The notes beneath the pieces were generated by a model, which was not told the DNA's origin, ran no database searches, and was given only the letters and a program-made list of their open reading frames with translations. A stretch of DNA of 64,000 nucleotides from CAWGXG01 sp963826505. GTDB lineage: Bacteria; Chloroflexota; Anaerolineae; Aggregatilineales; Aggregatilineaceae. This document shows positions 25,183-33,907 of this stretch, one piece after another; the stretch's first letter is position 1; each line of letters opens with the position of its first letter. A program made the position numbers and the translations under genes. The DNA lies in contig CAWGXG010000006.1 in NCBI GenBank assembly GCA_963826505.1, forward strand, positions 248,001 to 312,000, in the 5' to 3' direction.

Positions 25183-25707
25183 TTATCCTGGCGGGGTGAA
25201 GCGCGGCTCGGTAGGCTCGGCTACGGACAAGTCGCGTTCCCAACCCTCGTTTTCCAGCTTCAACGTCTGGATCGCGACCGCGTTCGCGCTGGCGTCCAGA
25301 TCGGGCAGGGCCTGGTATTCGGACACCCAGCAACGATAGACCTTGTAAGCGATCACGACCTGACCCGCCTCGTTGTACATCTCGATGATGATGTCCTTAC
25401 GAAAGTCCGCCAGTGAAACTTCCGACCCCAACCCGGCCCCGAAATTCCAGACCTTGCCTGCCCATTGCTCGAAGTCGGTATCGTGCGTCACACCCCGTTC
25501 CAGGGTGATGGCCTCGTATTTGGTCTGTCCGGGCGATTTGCGCACCGTGCTGGGATCGCCGCCTTCGCGGTGTTCCACCACATCGGTGGTTCGTTTCAGC
25601 GCGCTGACTTTGCTCACACCCGCGACATAGCGCCCGTCCCATTTGACGCGGAACTTGAAATTCTTGTACGGATCGAACCGCTGCGCGTTCACGCTAAACT
25701 GAGCCAT
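25183..25707 (-). CDS. Inner tube protein (T4 gp19-like; Afp1/Afp5 type)
   Basis: A 174-residue tail-tube subunit. Evidence is the N-terminal FDPYKNFKFRVKWDGRYVAGVSKVSAL, the DVVEHREGGDPSTVRKSPGQTKYEAITLERGVTHD loop region in pieces at about 42-75, and the terminal strand VIAYKVYRCWVSEYQALPDLDASANAVAIQTLKLENEGWERD. These define the gp19/Hcp-like tube that stacks as hexamers inside the sheath. AAGGAG lies 6 nt before the ATG. Only one tube gene is present, whereas AFP has two (Afp1 and Afp5). Confidence 0.95.
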   Translation of the reverse strand: MAQFSVNAQRFDPYKNFKFRVKWDGRYVAGVSKVSALKRTTDVVEHREGGDPSTVRKSPGQTKYEAITLERGVTHDTDFEQWAGKVWNFGAGLGSEVSLADFRKDIIIEMYNEAGQVVIAYKVYRCWVSEYQALPDLDASANAVAIQTLKLENEGWERDLSVAEPTEPRFTPPG

Positions 25708-25754
25708 GGCTTGCTCCTTAGATAAGCTGCATCCTTACGGCGTGCAACCAACCC

Positions 25755-27704
25755 CTAGACCTCGATATCTCCGGCGATCTGTTGGATCGAGATGATCACG
25801 AATTCAGCCGGTTTCAATGGCGCGAATCCGACCACGATGTTCACGATGCCGTTGTTGATGTCATTTTGGGTGGTGGTTTCGCTGTCACATTTGACGAAGT
25901 AAGCCTGCTGCGGCGTCCCGCCCTGGAAGGCTCCCTGCCGGAACAGGTTGTGCATGAATGCGCCCACGTTCAAGCGGATTTGCGCCCACAACGGTTCGTC
26001 GTTCGGTTCGAAGACAACCCATTTCGTGCCCCGGAACAGGCTTTCTTCGATGAACAAGGCCAGCCGCCGCACCGGGACATATTTCCATTCGGACGCCTGG
26101 GCATCGGCACCGTCCAGCGTGCGCGCTCCCCAAGAGATCGTGCCAAACACCGGGAAGGTACGCAGGCAGTTGATCGCCAGCGGGTTCAGGCTGCCGTTTT
26201 CCGCATCGGTGAGTGTATAGTCCAGTTCGGCCACGTTGCGCAGACCTGTTTCGGTACCGGCCGGGGCTTTCCAGACGCCGCGCGCGCTGTCGGTCCGGGC
26301 AAACAAACCGGCCATAGTCCCGCTTGGTCCGACCGAGAGCAGGCGGAAGCTGTTGAGGGGATCGGGAATACGGGTGCGCGGATAGTATAGGGCTGCGTTC
26401 CGATGGCGCGGCGCGCCGGTGCTGCCGTCGAGCCAACTGCGAATGGCCGCTGGCGTGTTGTAATCTTGCGGTGCGTCGATGATATAGAACGCGCGCCGGG
26501 CTTCACAGTAGGCTTCCGCCGCCGACATGACAGCGAACGCGTCATTCTCGGTGAGAGGATTGCTGCCGGTCAGGCCGACGACTCCCGTGCGCGGAATGCA
26601 TAGCAGGTTGAACAGGTCGACATCTTCCAGAGCGAACATACCTGTCTTGGCGACCTGATTTCCAATCAACGCGGTGGCGTCGGGTTCCGTGCCGTCATTC
26701 CCGGCGCTGCCACCGACCTGGGCGGTATTTGCGACGGCGGCGGTGCCCACCTGGTAAGACTGCGCATTCGCGACGGCTCCATCGGCGGCGCGCAACAACA
26801 GGATCTGCGCCAGCGTAGAGCCACCGTTCGCAAAGGTGACCAGATTATCCGCTGCGGTCGGACCGGCCATGATCACAAGCTGGCTGTTCGACACGCGGAC
26901 CGTCGCACCGCTGAAGGCTGGATTAGCCGGAGCCGCCGCACGGATGGCCGCTTCGAGCGCGGGCGCGACGGTGGCCAGTGATGTCGCAACGGGATCGAGC
27001 TCTACCTGCGGCGTGGTGAACGTATCTGATCCGATGGTCACATCGATGGTGGGCGTGGCGGGGATGACGGGGTCAGCGGCATGCGTCCCGGAGAACGTGC
27101 CGTTGGCTAGCGGACGCGTCGCGCCGCCCGTTGTGCTGACCTCAATCAGCAGCGATCCCCGATTGTCGTCATTGAGGACGGTGTCGGCGAAGCGCGGATT
27201 GCCGCTCGTATCGTCCATAGACAGGTTGAGCCACTGCTCTTCGCGCACCACGCTGGTGCGCCCGTTCACGGTGGCGACCTCGGACACCTTAAGGTTGAAG
27301 AGATCGGCGGCGGTGGTATTGTGGTCGATGACCACGCGCAGGCTGTCGCCCCACACGCCATCATCCCGTGCGCTCACCGTAATGACGCTGACTCCGCCGA
27401 CGGCGCTGCTAATATCAACGCTCGATTGAGCGGGTGAACCTGCCGCGACGCGAACGACCCACGCCTCTCCCCCGCCGTTTAGAAAATACTGCTGAATAGC
27501 CCGGCTGGCTTCACTACGCCGATCCAGTCCGCCAAATTCGCGCTGAAAATCGGCAAAACTGAAAATCTGCACGGCGTGATCCATCGGGCCACGCGCAAAG
27601 AAACCGATGAATGCCGTGATAGACGTGGCGACACCCGTAATGGTGCGCACGCCGCTGGGAATCTCTTGAATATAGACGCCCGGATAGGTCGGTGTGATCG
27701 GCAT
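25755..27704 (-). CDS. Contractile tail sheath protein
   Basis: The 649-residue sheath subunit. The N-terminal PTYPGVYIQEIPSGVRTITGVATSITAFIGFF and the C-terminal NVGAFMHNLFRQGAFQGGTPQQAYFVKCDSETT ... GIVNIVVGFAPLKPAEFVIISI regions are the two ends of the conserved sheath core that exchange strands with neighbours. Between about 180 and 360 lies a variable, surface-exposed Ala/Thr-rich insertion that makes the protein longer than AFP sheaths (about 350-450). The ribosome-binding site AAGGAGGT, 7 nt before the ATG, is the strongest in the operon, as expected for the most abundant subunit. It is the first gene of the operon. Confidence 0.96.
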   Translation of the reverse strand: MPITPTYPGVYIQEIPSGVRTITGVATSITAFIGFFARGPMDHAVQIFSFADFQREFGGLDRRSEASRAIQQYFLNGGGEAWVVRVAAGSPAQSSVDISSAVGGVSVITVSARDDGVWGDSLRVVIDHNTTAADLFNLKVSEVATVNGRTSVVREEQWLNLSMDDTSGNPRFADTVLNDDNRGSLLIEVSTTGGATRPLANGTFSGTHAADPVIPATPTIDVTIGSDTFTTPQVELDPVATSLATVAPALEAAIRAAAPANPAFSGATVRVSNSQLVIMAGPTAADNLVTFANGGSTLAQILLLRAADGAVANAQSYQVGTAAVANTAQVGGSAGNDGTEPDATALIGNQVAKTGMFALEDVDLFNLLCIPRTGVVGLTGSNPLTENDAFAVMSAAEAYCEARRAFYIIDAPQDYNTPAAIRSWLDGSTGAPRHRNAALYYPRTRIPDPLNSFRLLSVGPSGTMAGLFARTDSARGVWKAPAGTETGLRNVAELDYTLTDAENGSLNPLAINCLRTFPVFGTISWGARTLDGADAQASEWKYVPVRRLALFIEESLFRGTKWVVFEPNDEPLWAQIRLNVGAFMHNLFRQGAFQGGTPQQAYFVKCDSETTTQNDINNGIVNIVVGFAPLKPAEFVIISIQQIAGDIEV

Positions 27705-28605
27705 AATTGGACCTCCTTCGAAACGGATGGGCAGTCAACAGCGGTCGGTTGGTAATGTTCTCTCGCGATAGGCGATTGAGCGCGCCGGAGCGCCCACCGC
27801 CTTTGATCCAATATCCGAAAGTTCTACGACGTCACGGGTTGGCTGCCGGGTTGGCCAATCCCCAGATCACCCCTGAGGGACCGTTTGACGTCAAGCTACA
27901 GGGAAAAGATATAATCTCATCCCCTCCAATCGTGAAAGCTAATACCTCGGTGGTCTGCTGCTAGTGGTTTACGGTCTAGATGGTGCGCTGACGGGTGAAT
28001 GTGCGAGTGAGTTGGAGGGTGCGCAGGGGAGCATAGGCACCAAGTAATGGCAGCGCCTATCGAGAAACTGTGATCCGTGAGTTGTATATCCGGCTCCTGC
28101 CGCCCGATTGCTTCCGTTCGCCCGGTGTACCCGACGTTCACGTTTCAGACTGTCCCTGAAACGCTGCTGCTGCCGGGAAACACACTCTGGCGCGATCCTC
28201 ACTCTGCGATGGTTATCCGTTGAAAACGGCTGCCTGGGATGGTTCACGCTTGGCTTATGGCTCTATCGATTTTGGCTGATGTCGGTTTTCCCCCGCGTGC
28301 TGACGGCGCTCAACGCACCATCTACCCCGCTAGGGAACGAACAAGATGTATTTGTTTTTAAGTTATTAATTTCTGAAAAATTCTGAATATAGTATACTTT
28401 GTTCAACTATTAATGGCAAGCAACCCATTATTCTAGAGGCATGTTCCATTTTCGAAACCGAACAAACAAGGCTGCGTAGATTATAGAGCAAAGACGGGTG
28501 AAAACGGCAAGGATCGATTATCTACAGGTGAGAAAGGCGTTTCACGCCAATTCACAAGATAGGCCAGGAAATTTCGCGCCTTGCCAGTCGGCGCCACAGG
28601 GGCGA
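27705..28605. other. Gene-free leader region between sheath gene and GT39-like gene (0.9 kb)
   Basis: I see no credible gene here; the longest frames have no homology pattern and poor codon use. It holds a perfect palindrome TTGACGTCAA at 27885-27894 and a second GACGTC core at 27828-27833, the weak promoter candidates around 27905-27936, an 8-bp hairpin CGTTTCAG/CTGAAACG at 28141-28163, and an AT-rich stretch at about 28345-28440 that contrasts with the GC-rich surroundings and could hold promoters. The long spacing suggests that control of the sheath operon lies here. Confidence 0.5.
27908..27936 (-). promoter_or_regulatory. Weak candidate promoter for the eCIS operon
   Basis: On the minus strand, TTCACG (27936-27931), a 17-nt spacer and TATATC (27913-27908) match 4 of 6 consensus positions in each box. 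It would give a leader of about 195 nt before the sheath ATG. The same AT box read on the plus strand gives TATAAT with TTGACG 19 nt upstream. Direction is therefore uncertain. Confidence 0.3.
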
Positions 28606-30495
28606 TCACGATGCTGGTAGCGGCTGGCAGGCGTCATTCGCTGTGATGTCAAACATCCCGGCCCGTACAAACAGGTCTACCTGCCCCAACCGTTCTACGG
28701 TCCAGCAACGGACGCGCTGCAAATCCGGCTGAGACTTGACATAGGCGACCAGCGCATTCACCTCAGAAACCAGCGGATACGAATAGACCACAACAACGGC
28801 GTCCGGCGTGACGGTTTCCCACGCCTGGCCTGACGCGAGTTCTTCAGGCGTGAAGCCATTGTTGTGCACCGGCGCAGTGATGTCCATGAAATGGTCGTAA
28901 TCGGACAGTTCGAAATAAAACGGGTCGATACCGACCAGCTTGGCATCACGGGGGATCAGCGCGCGGACGGCTTGCGCGACGCGCAGCGCGGGTCCGTAGT
29001 CCTGAGCGCTGCGATGAGCGTAAACATCCAGCAGCCCGCCCACAGACGCAGCGGTGACCATGACGACGATCCCAAGCATGATCGTAGCCTGTCGCTCAGG
29101 GGGATAACTTGCGCGCAGCTTGTGCAAGCCTAGCGCCGCCAACAGCATCAGCGGGACGAGGAGGTGCAGCAGGTAATACTGGCGGTTGTGGTCATACAGC
29201 ACGGCCAACACCACCAGGGGAACAACCAACGAAATCAGCAGCAGGCGAACCAGTCGATTATCTTGGCGGCTGACTGTTACCGCGCCGAACAAGCCCAGCC
29301 CGACCAGCAGTGGGATATAGATCAGGGCGCTGTCAATCTGGTCGCGCAGCAGGCGAAAAGCCGAGGACGGACTCTGCAAAAAGAATGGCGACTCGGAAGC
29401 GTAGTCTGAATAAAGGGAACTGCCGACTACCTGGTATAACCCGATGAACAGCGCGGAACCCACGACTCCGCCAATGGCCAGATAAAGCAGCGGCCAATAG
29501 AGTACCCGGCGCCGCTCGCGGATTATCACCAACGCCCACTCCAACATGTAAGCCACGCCAAAAGCGACTCCGAACCCGTAAGCAATCGGATGTCCATCGA
29601 CGCTGAAACCCACTGCCAAGCCAACCAACAGGTGCAGCCAGGTCTTGCCGCTGCGCTCAGCGGCGATGAAAAGCGCATAGCCTACCGCCAACAGAACAGT
29701 GACTTCGATGTTCTGGTAGAGGTAATTGATCGGGACGAAGCTGAACAGCGTCACAATACCCGCGGCCCATACGGCGGTTTCGTGGGCGATGGTCAGGGCG
29801 GCGGCAAAGGTAATCGCGAGCGCGACCAGGGCCATCGTATATGTGAAAGCGCGCGCCGCTTGCAGGCTGACGCCAAAAGGCTCGAACCACACGCCCAGCG
29901 CCCGGTACATCGACGATAGCGTTTCGAGCTTCGAGGGCTGGTACATGGACACGGTTGTTTTGCCTGTGTGAGCACTTTCCCAGGCGGCATTGGCGGCGTA
30001 GCCTTCATCGGTCCACCGCAAGCCGGGGAAATGCAATGAGAGAATGAATAGCACCGCGATGCTAGCGATTCCGATCAGCCGCGCGATGGTTTTTCCCCAG
30101 TTGGGCAGGGCAAGATGGCGTAAGGACCACAGCCCAACCGAAAAGATCACCAGCGAGATATACAGCCGGACGATGACATAGCTCCGTGTGGGTCCCACAT
30201 GGAGGGCCCACTCGCCCAATAAACTCGCCGCACAGGCGGCAAACAGCAGCCCATACGCCCGTTGAGGCAGGCCGATCCGATCCATATGCCTGACCAACCA
30301 GCGCGTGACAACCCACATCACCGGCAGCGTGATCGCGAAAAATACGAGGATGGCGAACGATCGTTTGGAGTACTGGCCCAACACGGCGACGGGCGTACTT
30401 TTTTGCAGGGTGATGGCGAGCAGGGCGAGCACGTGCAGCCACAACCAGGCTTTGACGAGGTTGTGCTCGGTGGACTGCGGCGTTTGTTGAATCAC
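28606..30495 (-). CDS. GT39-like multi-pass membrane glycosyltransferase/hypothetical membrane protein
   Basis: A 629-residue protein with about 12 hydrophobic segments between residues 15 and 480, followed by a soluble C-terminal domain of about 130 residues. After the fourth or fifth helix there is a loop LRWTDEGYAANAAWESAHTG, whose acidic DE pair resembles the catalytic loop of dolichyl-phosphate-mannose-type (GT39/ArnT-like) transferases; that points to transfer of a sugar from a lipid carrier on the outer face. Translation appears to start at GTG with AGGAG 8 nt upstream. It stands alone on the minus strand, downstream of the citryl-CoA-lyase terminator. Family-level call only; substrate unknown. 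Confidence 0.65.
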   Translation of the reverse strand: MIQQTPQSTEHNLVKAWLWLHVLALLAITLQKSTPVAVLGQYSKRSFAILVFFAITLPVMWVVTRWLVRHMDRIGLPQRAYGLLFAACAASLLGEWALHVGPTRSYVIVRLYISLVIFSVGLWSLRHLALPNWGKTIARLIGIASIAVLFILSLHFPGLRWTDEGYAANAAWESAHTGKTTVSMYQPSKLETLSSMYRALGVWFEPFGVSLQAARAFTYTMALVALAITFAAALTIAHETAVWAAGIVTLFSFVPINYLYQNIEVTVLLAVGYALFIAAERSGKTWLHLLVGLAVGFSVDGHPIAYGFGVAFGVAYMLEWALVIIRERRRVLYWPLLYLAIGGVVGSALFIGLYQVVGSSLYSDYASESPFFLQSPSSAFRLLRDQIDSALIYIPLLVGLGLFGAVTVSRQDNRLVRLLLISLVVPLVVLAVLYDHNRQYYLLHLLVPLMLLAALGLHKLRASYPPERQATIMLGIVVMVTAASVGGLLDVYAHRSAQDYGPALRVAQAVRALIPRDAKLVGIDPFYFELSDYDHFMDITAPVHNNGFTPEELASGQAWETVTPDAVVVVYSYPLVSEVNALVAYVKSQPDLQRVRCWTVERLGQVDLFVRAGMFDITANDACQPLPAS

Positions 30496-30635
30496 TCAGG
30501 AGGCTCCTAACAACATGTGCTCGCAAGTTGGCCGCACGACGCGTCACAGGATGAGGGGGCAGCGAACCCCTTTGAACGCGTTATGGGATGCAGTCAGGGA
30601 AAAACAAACGATACCATGCCGGTGTAGAAGGGCGC

Positions 30636-30662
30636 AAAAAGCAGCCCGCGCAGGATGGCTGC
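30636..30662 (-). terminator. Intrinsic terminator after the ARH/CoA-ligase gene cluster
   Basis: On the minus strand the arms GCAGCC (30662-30657) and GGCTGC (30646-30641) form a 6-bp stem, followed by five T (30640-30636). It lies 40 bp after the stop of the citryl-CoA-lyase-like gene and upstream of the GT39-like gene. Confidence 0.55.
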
Positions 30663-30702
30663 CAGGACTCTGGAATTACGCGTGCGCGGTTCCGCCCGTG
30701 AT

Positions 30703-31479
30703 CTATTCGCGGTCTTCGGTCAACGTGGGCCCGTCGTACGCGTGATCGGTGGGATGGATGGCGCGCATGGGGCGCTGGCGCGTCTGCTCTTCGCGGATAT
30801 GCGCGACCAGACCCGGCACCCGCGCCATAATGAAGAACGCATTTGCCAGCTCAGGCGGGATGCTGAGATCAAACAGGATCGCCGCCAGGGCACCATCCAC
30901 GTTGATCGGGAGCACGCGCCCGGTTTGCGCGGCGAGCGCGTCCGCCAGCAGTCGCACCGTGGCGACTCCCCGCCCGGCGACGTGGGCCTCTTCCGCCAGG
31001 GCAAACAGGCGCGCCACGCGAGGGTCGGCGGTGTGGATGCGGTGTCCAAAGCCGGGCATGCGTTTTCCAGCCGCTCGCTGCGCAGTAACGAGGTCTGACG
31101 CCGCCTGTCTCAGATCGTCACCTGCGCTTGAGTCCACAACCTGCATGATCAGGCGCATGCAGTCTTCCACCGCGCCGCCGTGATGCTGGTTGATGCTCAG
31201 GATTCCTGCGGCAAGCGCTGCGTTGAGCGGCGCACCCGTGCTCGCCGCCGTGCGCGCGGCCAGCGTGGAGGGGGGAGTGACGCCGTGATCTATGGAGGCG
31301 ACCAGCACTGCGTTCACCAGACGCCCCACCTCTGGCGATGGCAGCTCGCCCATCAGCGCCAAATAGATCGCTTCCGCGAACGTCACCTGCCCCATGAGAT
31401 CGTCGATGCGATGCCCGCGCAGGCGCAACTCGTTGGGCTTGACCTCGGTGATTCCGGTTGTCCAATGCAGATCAGACAT
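30703..31479 (-). CDS. Citryl-CoA lyase-like protein (citrate synthase superfamily, short form)
   Basis: A 258-residue protein that keeps only the conserved C-terminal-type core of citrate synthase. It shows VASIDHGVTPPSTLAART, NQHHGGAVEDC and GFGHRIHT with the catalytic histidine H146, but lacks the large N-terminal part of a 370-430-residue citrate synthase. This size and pattern fit stand-alone citryl-CoA lyases, which split an acyl-CoA aldol product into acetyl-CoA and an oxoacid. The ATG at 31479 overlaps the end of the SucD-like gene by 8 bp. With the two ligase genes just upstream it forms a ligase-lyase module. True substrate (citrate or another hydroxy-diacid/triacid) is not determined. 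Confidence 0.85.
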   Translation of the reverse strand: MSDLHWTTGITEVKPNELRLRGHRIDDLMGQVTFAEAIYLALMGELPSPEVGRLVNAVLVASIDHGVTPPSTLAARTAASTGAPLNAALAAGILSINQHHGGAVEDCMRLIMQVVDSSAGDDLRQAASDLVTAQRAAGKRMPGFGHRIHTADPRVARLFALAEEAHVAGRGVATVRLLADALAAQTGRVLPINVDGALAAILFDLSIPPELANAFFIMARVPGLVAHIREEQTRQRPMRAIHPTDHAYDGPTLTEDRE

Positions 31480-32386
31480 AGCCCACTCCCATCTCATCCA
31501 GTTTCGCGCGCGCCACGCGCGGAATATCCGCAAAAGTATCCACAACCGTCACCCCGGCATCGCGCAGTCGGGCGATCTTGCCCGCGTGCGTGCCGAGGTT
31601 ACCCTCGATGATCGCCCCGGCATGGCTGAAGCGCGTGCCGCTTTTGGCCCCTTTGCCGCCAATGTAGGCGATGACCGGCTTGGTCAGTTCGCCCGCCGCG
31701 ATCAGGTCGGCGACCTGTTCTTCCTGGGAGGTGCCGATTTCGCCAAAGAGCACAATCAGTCGCGTCTGGGGATCGCGCTCAAACAGACGCATCACGGCGG
31801 GGTGCGGTAGTCCGACGATCGGATCGCCGCCGACGTGCACCAGCGTCGATGCGCCGATGCCAGCCTGAGCCAGGTAATAGGCGATGCTGGTGGTGATCCC
31901 GCCGCTGCGGCTGGAGATGCCCACCGGGCCGGGGAAGAACCATTCGCGCGCGCTTGCAGCGCGTCCGCCCATCATGCCCAACACGCCCCGATCGGGACTC
32001 AGCACGCCCAGGGTGTTGGGTCCCAGGAACTGCGCCCCGACGCGATCGGCCGCGTCGACGATTTCCAATACGTCATAGACTGGCACGCGATCGGGCACGA
32101 TGACCAGCAGCTTGATCCCGGCGGCGATGGCCTCCAATGCAGCGCTTTTGACCAGCGGTGCGGGGATAAATAGCACGCTGGCGTCCAGCGGTCCGACCTG
32201 CTCCCAGGCTTCTCCAACCGTGTCGTAGACCGGCACGTCCGCGACGGTTTGCCCGCCTTTGCCTGGCGTGACTCCGGCCACAATCTGCGTGCCGTAACCG
32301 GCCATCAGGCGCGCACGGGTCATGCCCTCACGCCCGGTAATGCCCTGTACGAGAACGCGCTGGGTGCCATCAATCAGAATCGCCAC
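31472..32386 (-). CDS. SucD-like CoA ligase alpha subunit
   Basis: A protein of about 304 residues of the succinyl-CoA synthetase alpha/citryl-CoA synthetase small-subunit type. It has the CoA-binding Rossmann start ILIDGTQRVLVQGITGREG, GPNTLGVLSPDRG, GPVGISSRSGG, and the phospho-histidine loop FSHAGAIIEG with His at about 255. It would transfer phosphate via that histidine to activate a carboxylic acid as its CoA ester. Start: GTG at 32386 with GGAGGT about 6 nt upstream; the open frame to 32563 lies in the upstream gene and its translation is not protein-like. It overlaps the SucC-like gene by 17 bp and the lyase gene by 8 bp. Confidence 0.88.
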   Translation of the reverse strand: MAILIDGTQRVLVQGITGREGMTRARLMAGYGTQIVAGVTPGKGGQTVADVPVYDTVGEAWEQVGPLDASVLFIPAPLVKSAALEAIAAGIKLLVIVPDRVPVYDVLEIVDAADRVGAQFLGPNTLGVLSPDRGVLGMMGGRAASAREWFFPGPVGISSRSGGITTSIAYYLAQAGIGASTLVHVGGDPIVGLPHPAVMRLFERDPQTRLIVLFGEIGTSQEEQVADLIAAGELTKPVIAYIGGKGAKSGTRFSHAGAIIEGNLGTHAGKIARLRDAGVTVVDTFADIPRVARAKLDEMGVGYV

Positions 32387-33902
32387 CGGCCACCTCCGGA
32401 ATGGGCAGGAAGACATAGCCGCCCTGATTGCCCTCGAAATAGCATTCGATCTGGCAGGCCAGACATTCGGTACAGCCGCCTTTGCGCGCCGCCTCCCGGC
32501 TGATGTTGAGAACTGGCACCTCGTTTTCGAGGGTGAGGATCTGAGGGGCGCAGTGAGTGACACAGGCTTTTGACTCGCACACGCGGCAGCGATCGTGATC
32601 CAGCGTCACGGTTCCACCGGTGACTGTCTCGAACGTGTACGGTTCTGCTGCCGGGGTGGGCTGGTAAGGTGCGGGAGTGCTGGCGGGCGGCTGGAACGTA
32701 TCGATCAGGCGGCGCAGACGGCCCGCGCAAAAGTCCGGGCGATCATCTTTGCCGTAGGCTTCCAGCGGGGCGGGGATCGCGTCGCGCGCCCGTTCCAGAA
32801 TGGCGATGGCTTGCTCCTCCCCGTTGCCACCCAGGCGGATCACCGCCGGGACGGTCAGCGGCGCTTCCATAAAGGCCTTGACCAGCGCGCGCGCCGAGTG
32901 AAATTGCTCCTGGCTGGCGACGCCGCTGCCGCTGGCGAAATAGCCGTCGATGCCCGGCTGGCGTAAGATGATGCGGGCGGCGCGGTAGACCTTGCTGGCG
33001 GGCGGGTTGCCGCTGGTATCGACGAAATTGGCGATGCGCAGCCCCTGCGCCTGGGCAGCGTCCATGCTCATCATGCTGCCACCGCCGCCCGCGCCATGAA
33101 ACCCGATCACGCCTTCACCCCGGTGAAAACCCTGTTCCATCTGGATGAAAAAGAACGTGCCCCGGTAATCGTCGCGCTCGATGTCCCACGCGATACGTTC
33201 GAGTGCGGTCGGCGGGCGATCCAGCTCGCGCGCGATGGGAATCTCCAGATCGGGGTGGCGGAAGACGGCGTAATCGTCGATCGTGAAGCGGCAGTCTACG
33301 GCAACTAAACGGTTATCAACGGTCAACACGAGTGGGTTGATCTCCGCCGCCCGTGCGTCGTAGGTACGCGCGGCTTCGTACAAACGCGGCAGCAGATCGC
33401 CCAACTTGACCAGCAGCGATCCGTTGAGGCCCGTGCGCCTTATCAGCTCGCGCGCTTCGAAATCGCGCAGCCCCAGCCGTACGTCCACGACGTGCCGCGC
33501 CAGATGATCCTGGCTTATTTGCTCGATGCCCGTGCCACCCGTGCTGCTGAAGATCACCACAGGCGCGCGCGCCACATCATTGACGATCACGCCCGCGTAA
33601 AACTCGCGTTCGATGGCTAACTGCTCTTCTACTAACACCTGCTGCACGGTGAACTGCCCGATCCGCATGCCCAAGACCTCGCTGGCGGTCTGCGCAGCTT
33701 CGTCCGGAGTCGCTGCAAACCGAATCGCGCCGTGCGCCGCGCGCCCGGTGATCCACACCTGGGCTTTGATGACGACCGGACCGCCGAGATCCGCCGCGAC
33801 TGCGCGCACTTCGTCTGGTGTGGATGCCAGCACGCCGCGGGGCACCGCGATACCGAACTGCTCTAGCAGGGCTTTTCCCTGATATTCGTGTAATTTTGCC
33901 AT
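32370..33902 (-). CDS. SucC-like ATP-grasp CoA ligase fused to a 2[4Fe-4S] ferredoxin domain
   Basis: Residues 1 to about 390 are the ATP-grasp beta subunit of a succinyl/citryl/malate-CoA ligase (LHEYQGKALLEQFGIAVPRG, VIKAQVWITGRAAHGAI, EINPLVLTVDNRLVAVD, then GFHGAGGGGSMMSMDAAQ and VDTSGNPPASKVYRAARIIL). After a proline linker, residues 439-487 carry eight cysteines in two clusters: C439-x2-C442-x4-C447-x3-C451 and C477-x2-C480-x2-C483-x3-C487, the pattern of a bacterial 2[4Fe-4S] ferredoxin. Ordinary SucC stops before this. ATG at 33902 follows the ARH stop by 5 bp. It pairs with the SucD-like gene. The fusion suggests a redox input or regulation, which is inference. Confidence 0.88.
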   Translation of the reverse strand: MAKLHEYQGKALLEQFGIAVPRGVLASTPDEVRAVAADLGGPVVIKAQVWITGRAAHGAIRFAATPDEAAQTASEVLGMRIGQFTVQQVLVEEQLAIEREFYAGVIVNDVARAPVVIFSSTGGTGIEQISQDHLARHVVDVRLGLRDFEARELIRRTGLNGSLLVKLGDLLPRLYEAARTYDARAAEINPLVLTVDNRLVAVDCRFTIDDYAVFRHPDLEIPIARELDRPPTALERIAWDIERDDYRGTFFFIQMEQGFHRGEGVIGFHGAGGGGSMMSMDAAQAQGLRIANFVDTSGNPPASKVYRAARIILRQPGIDGYFASGSGVASQEQFHSARALVKAFMEAPLTVPAVIRLGGNGEEQAIAILERARDAIPAPLEAYGKDDRPDFCAGRLRRLIDTFQPPASTPAPYQPTPAAEPYTFETVTGGTVTLDHDRCRVCESKACVTHCAPQILTLENEVPVLNISREAARKGGCTECLACQIECYFEGNQGGYVFLPIPEVAGGDSD

Positions 33903-33907
33903 CGGAT

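Noticed and set aside
3018..27704. Prophage or type VI secretion system
   Set aside because: No capsid, portal, terminase, integrase, lysis genes or TssJLM membrane complex; presence of Afp16-type cap, AAA+ ATPase and DUF4157 points to an eCIS.
28108..28386. 92-codon plus-strand open frame in the leader before the sheath operon
   Set aside because: No ribosome-binding site, Arg/Leu/Cys-rich shadow-like composition and no recognisable features.
30703..31479. Citrate synthase of the TCA cycle
   Set aside because: Only 258 residues and lacking the large N-terminal domain; context with CoA ligase subunits favours a citryl-CoA-lyase-like function.
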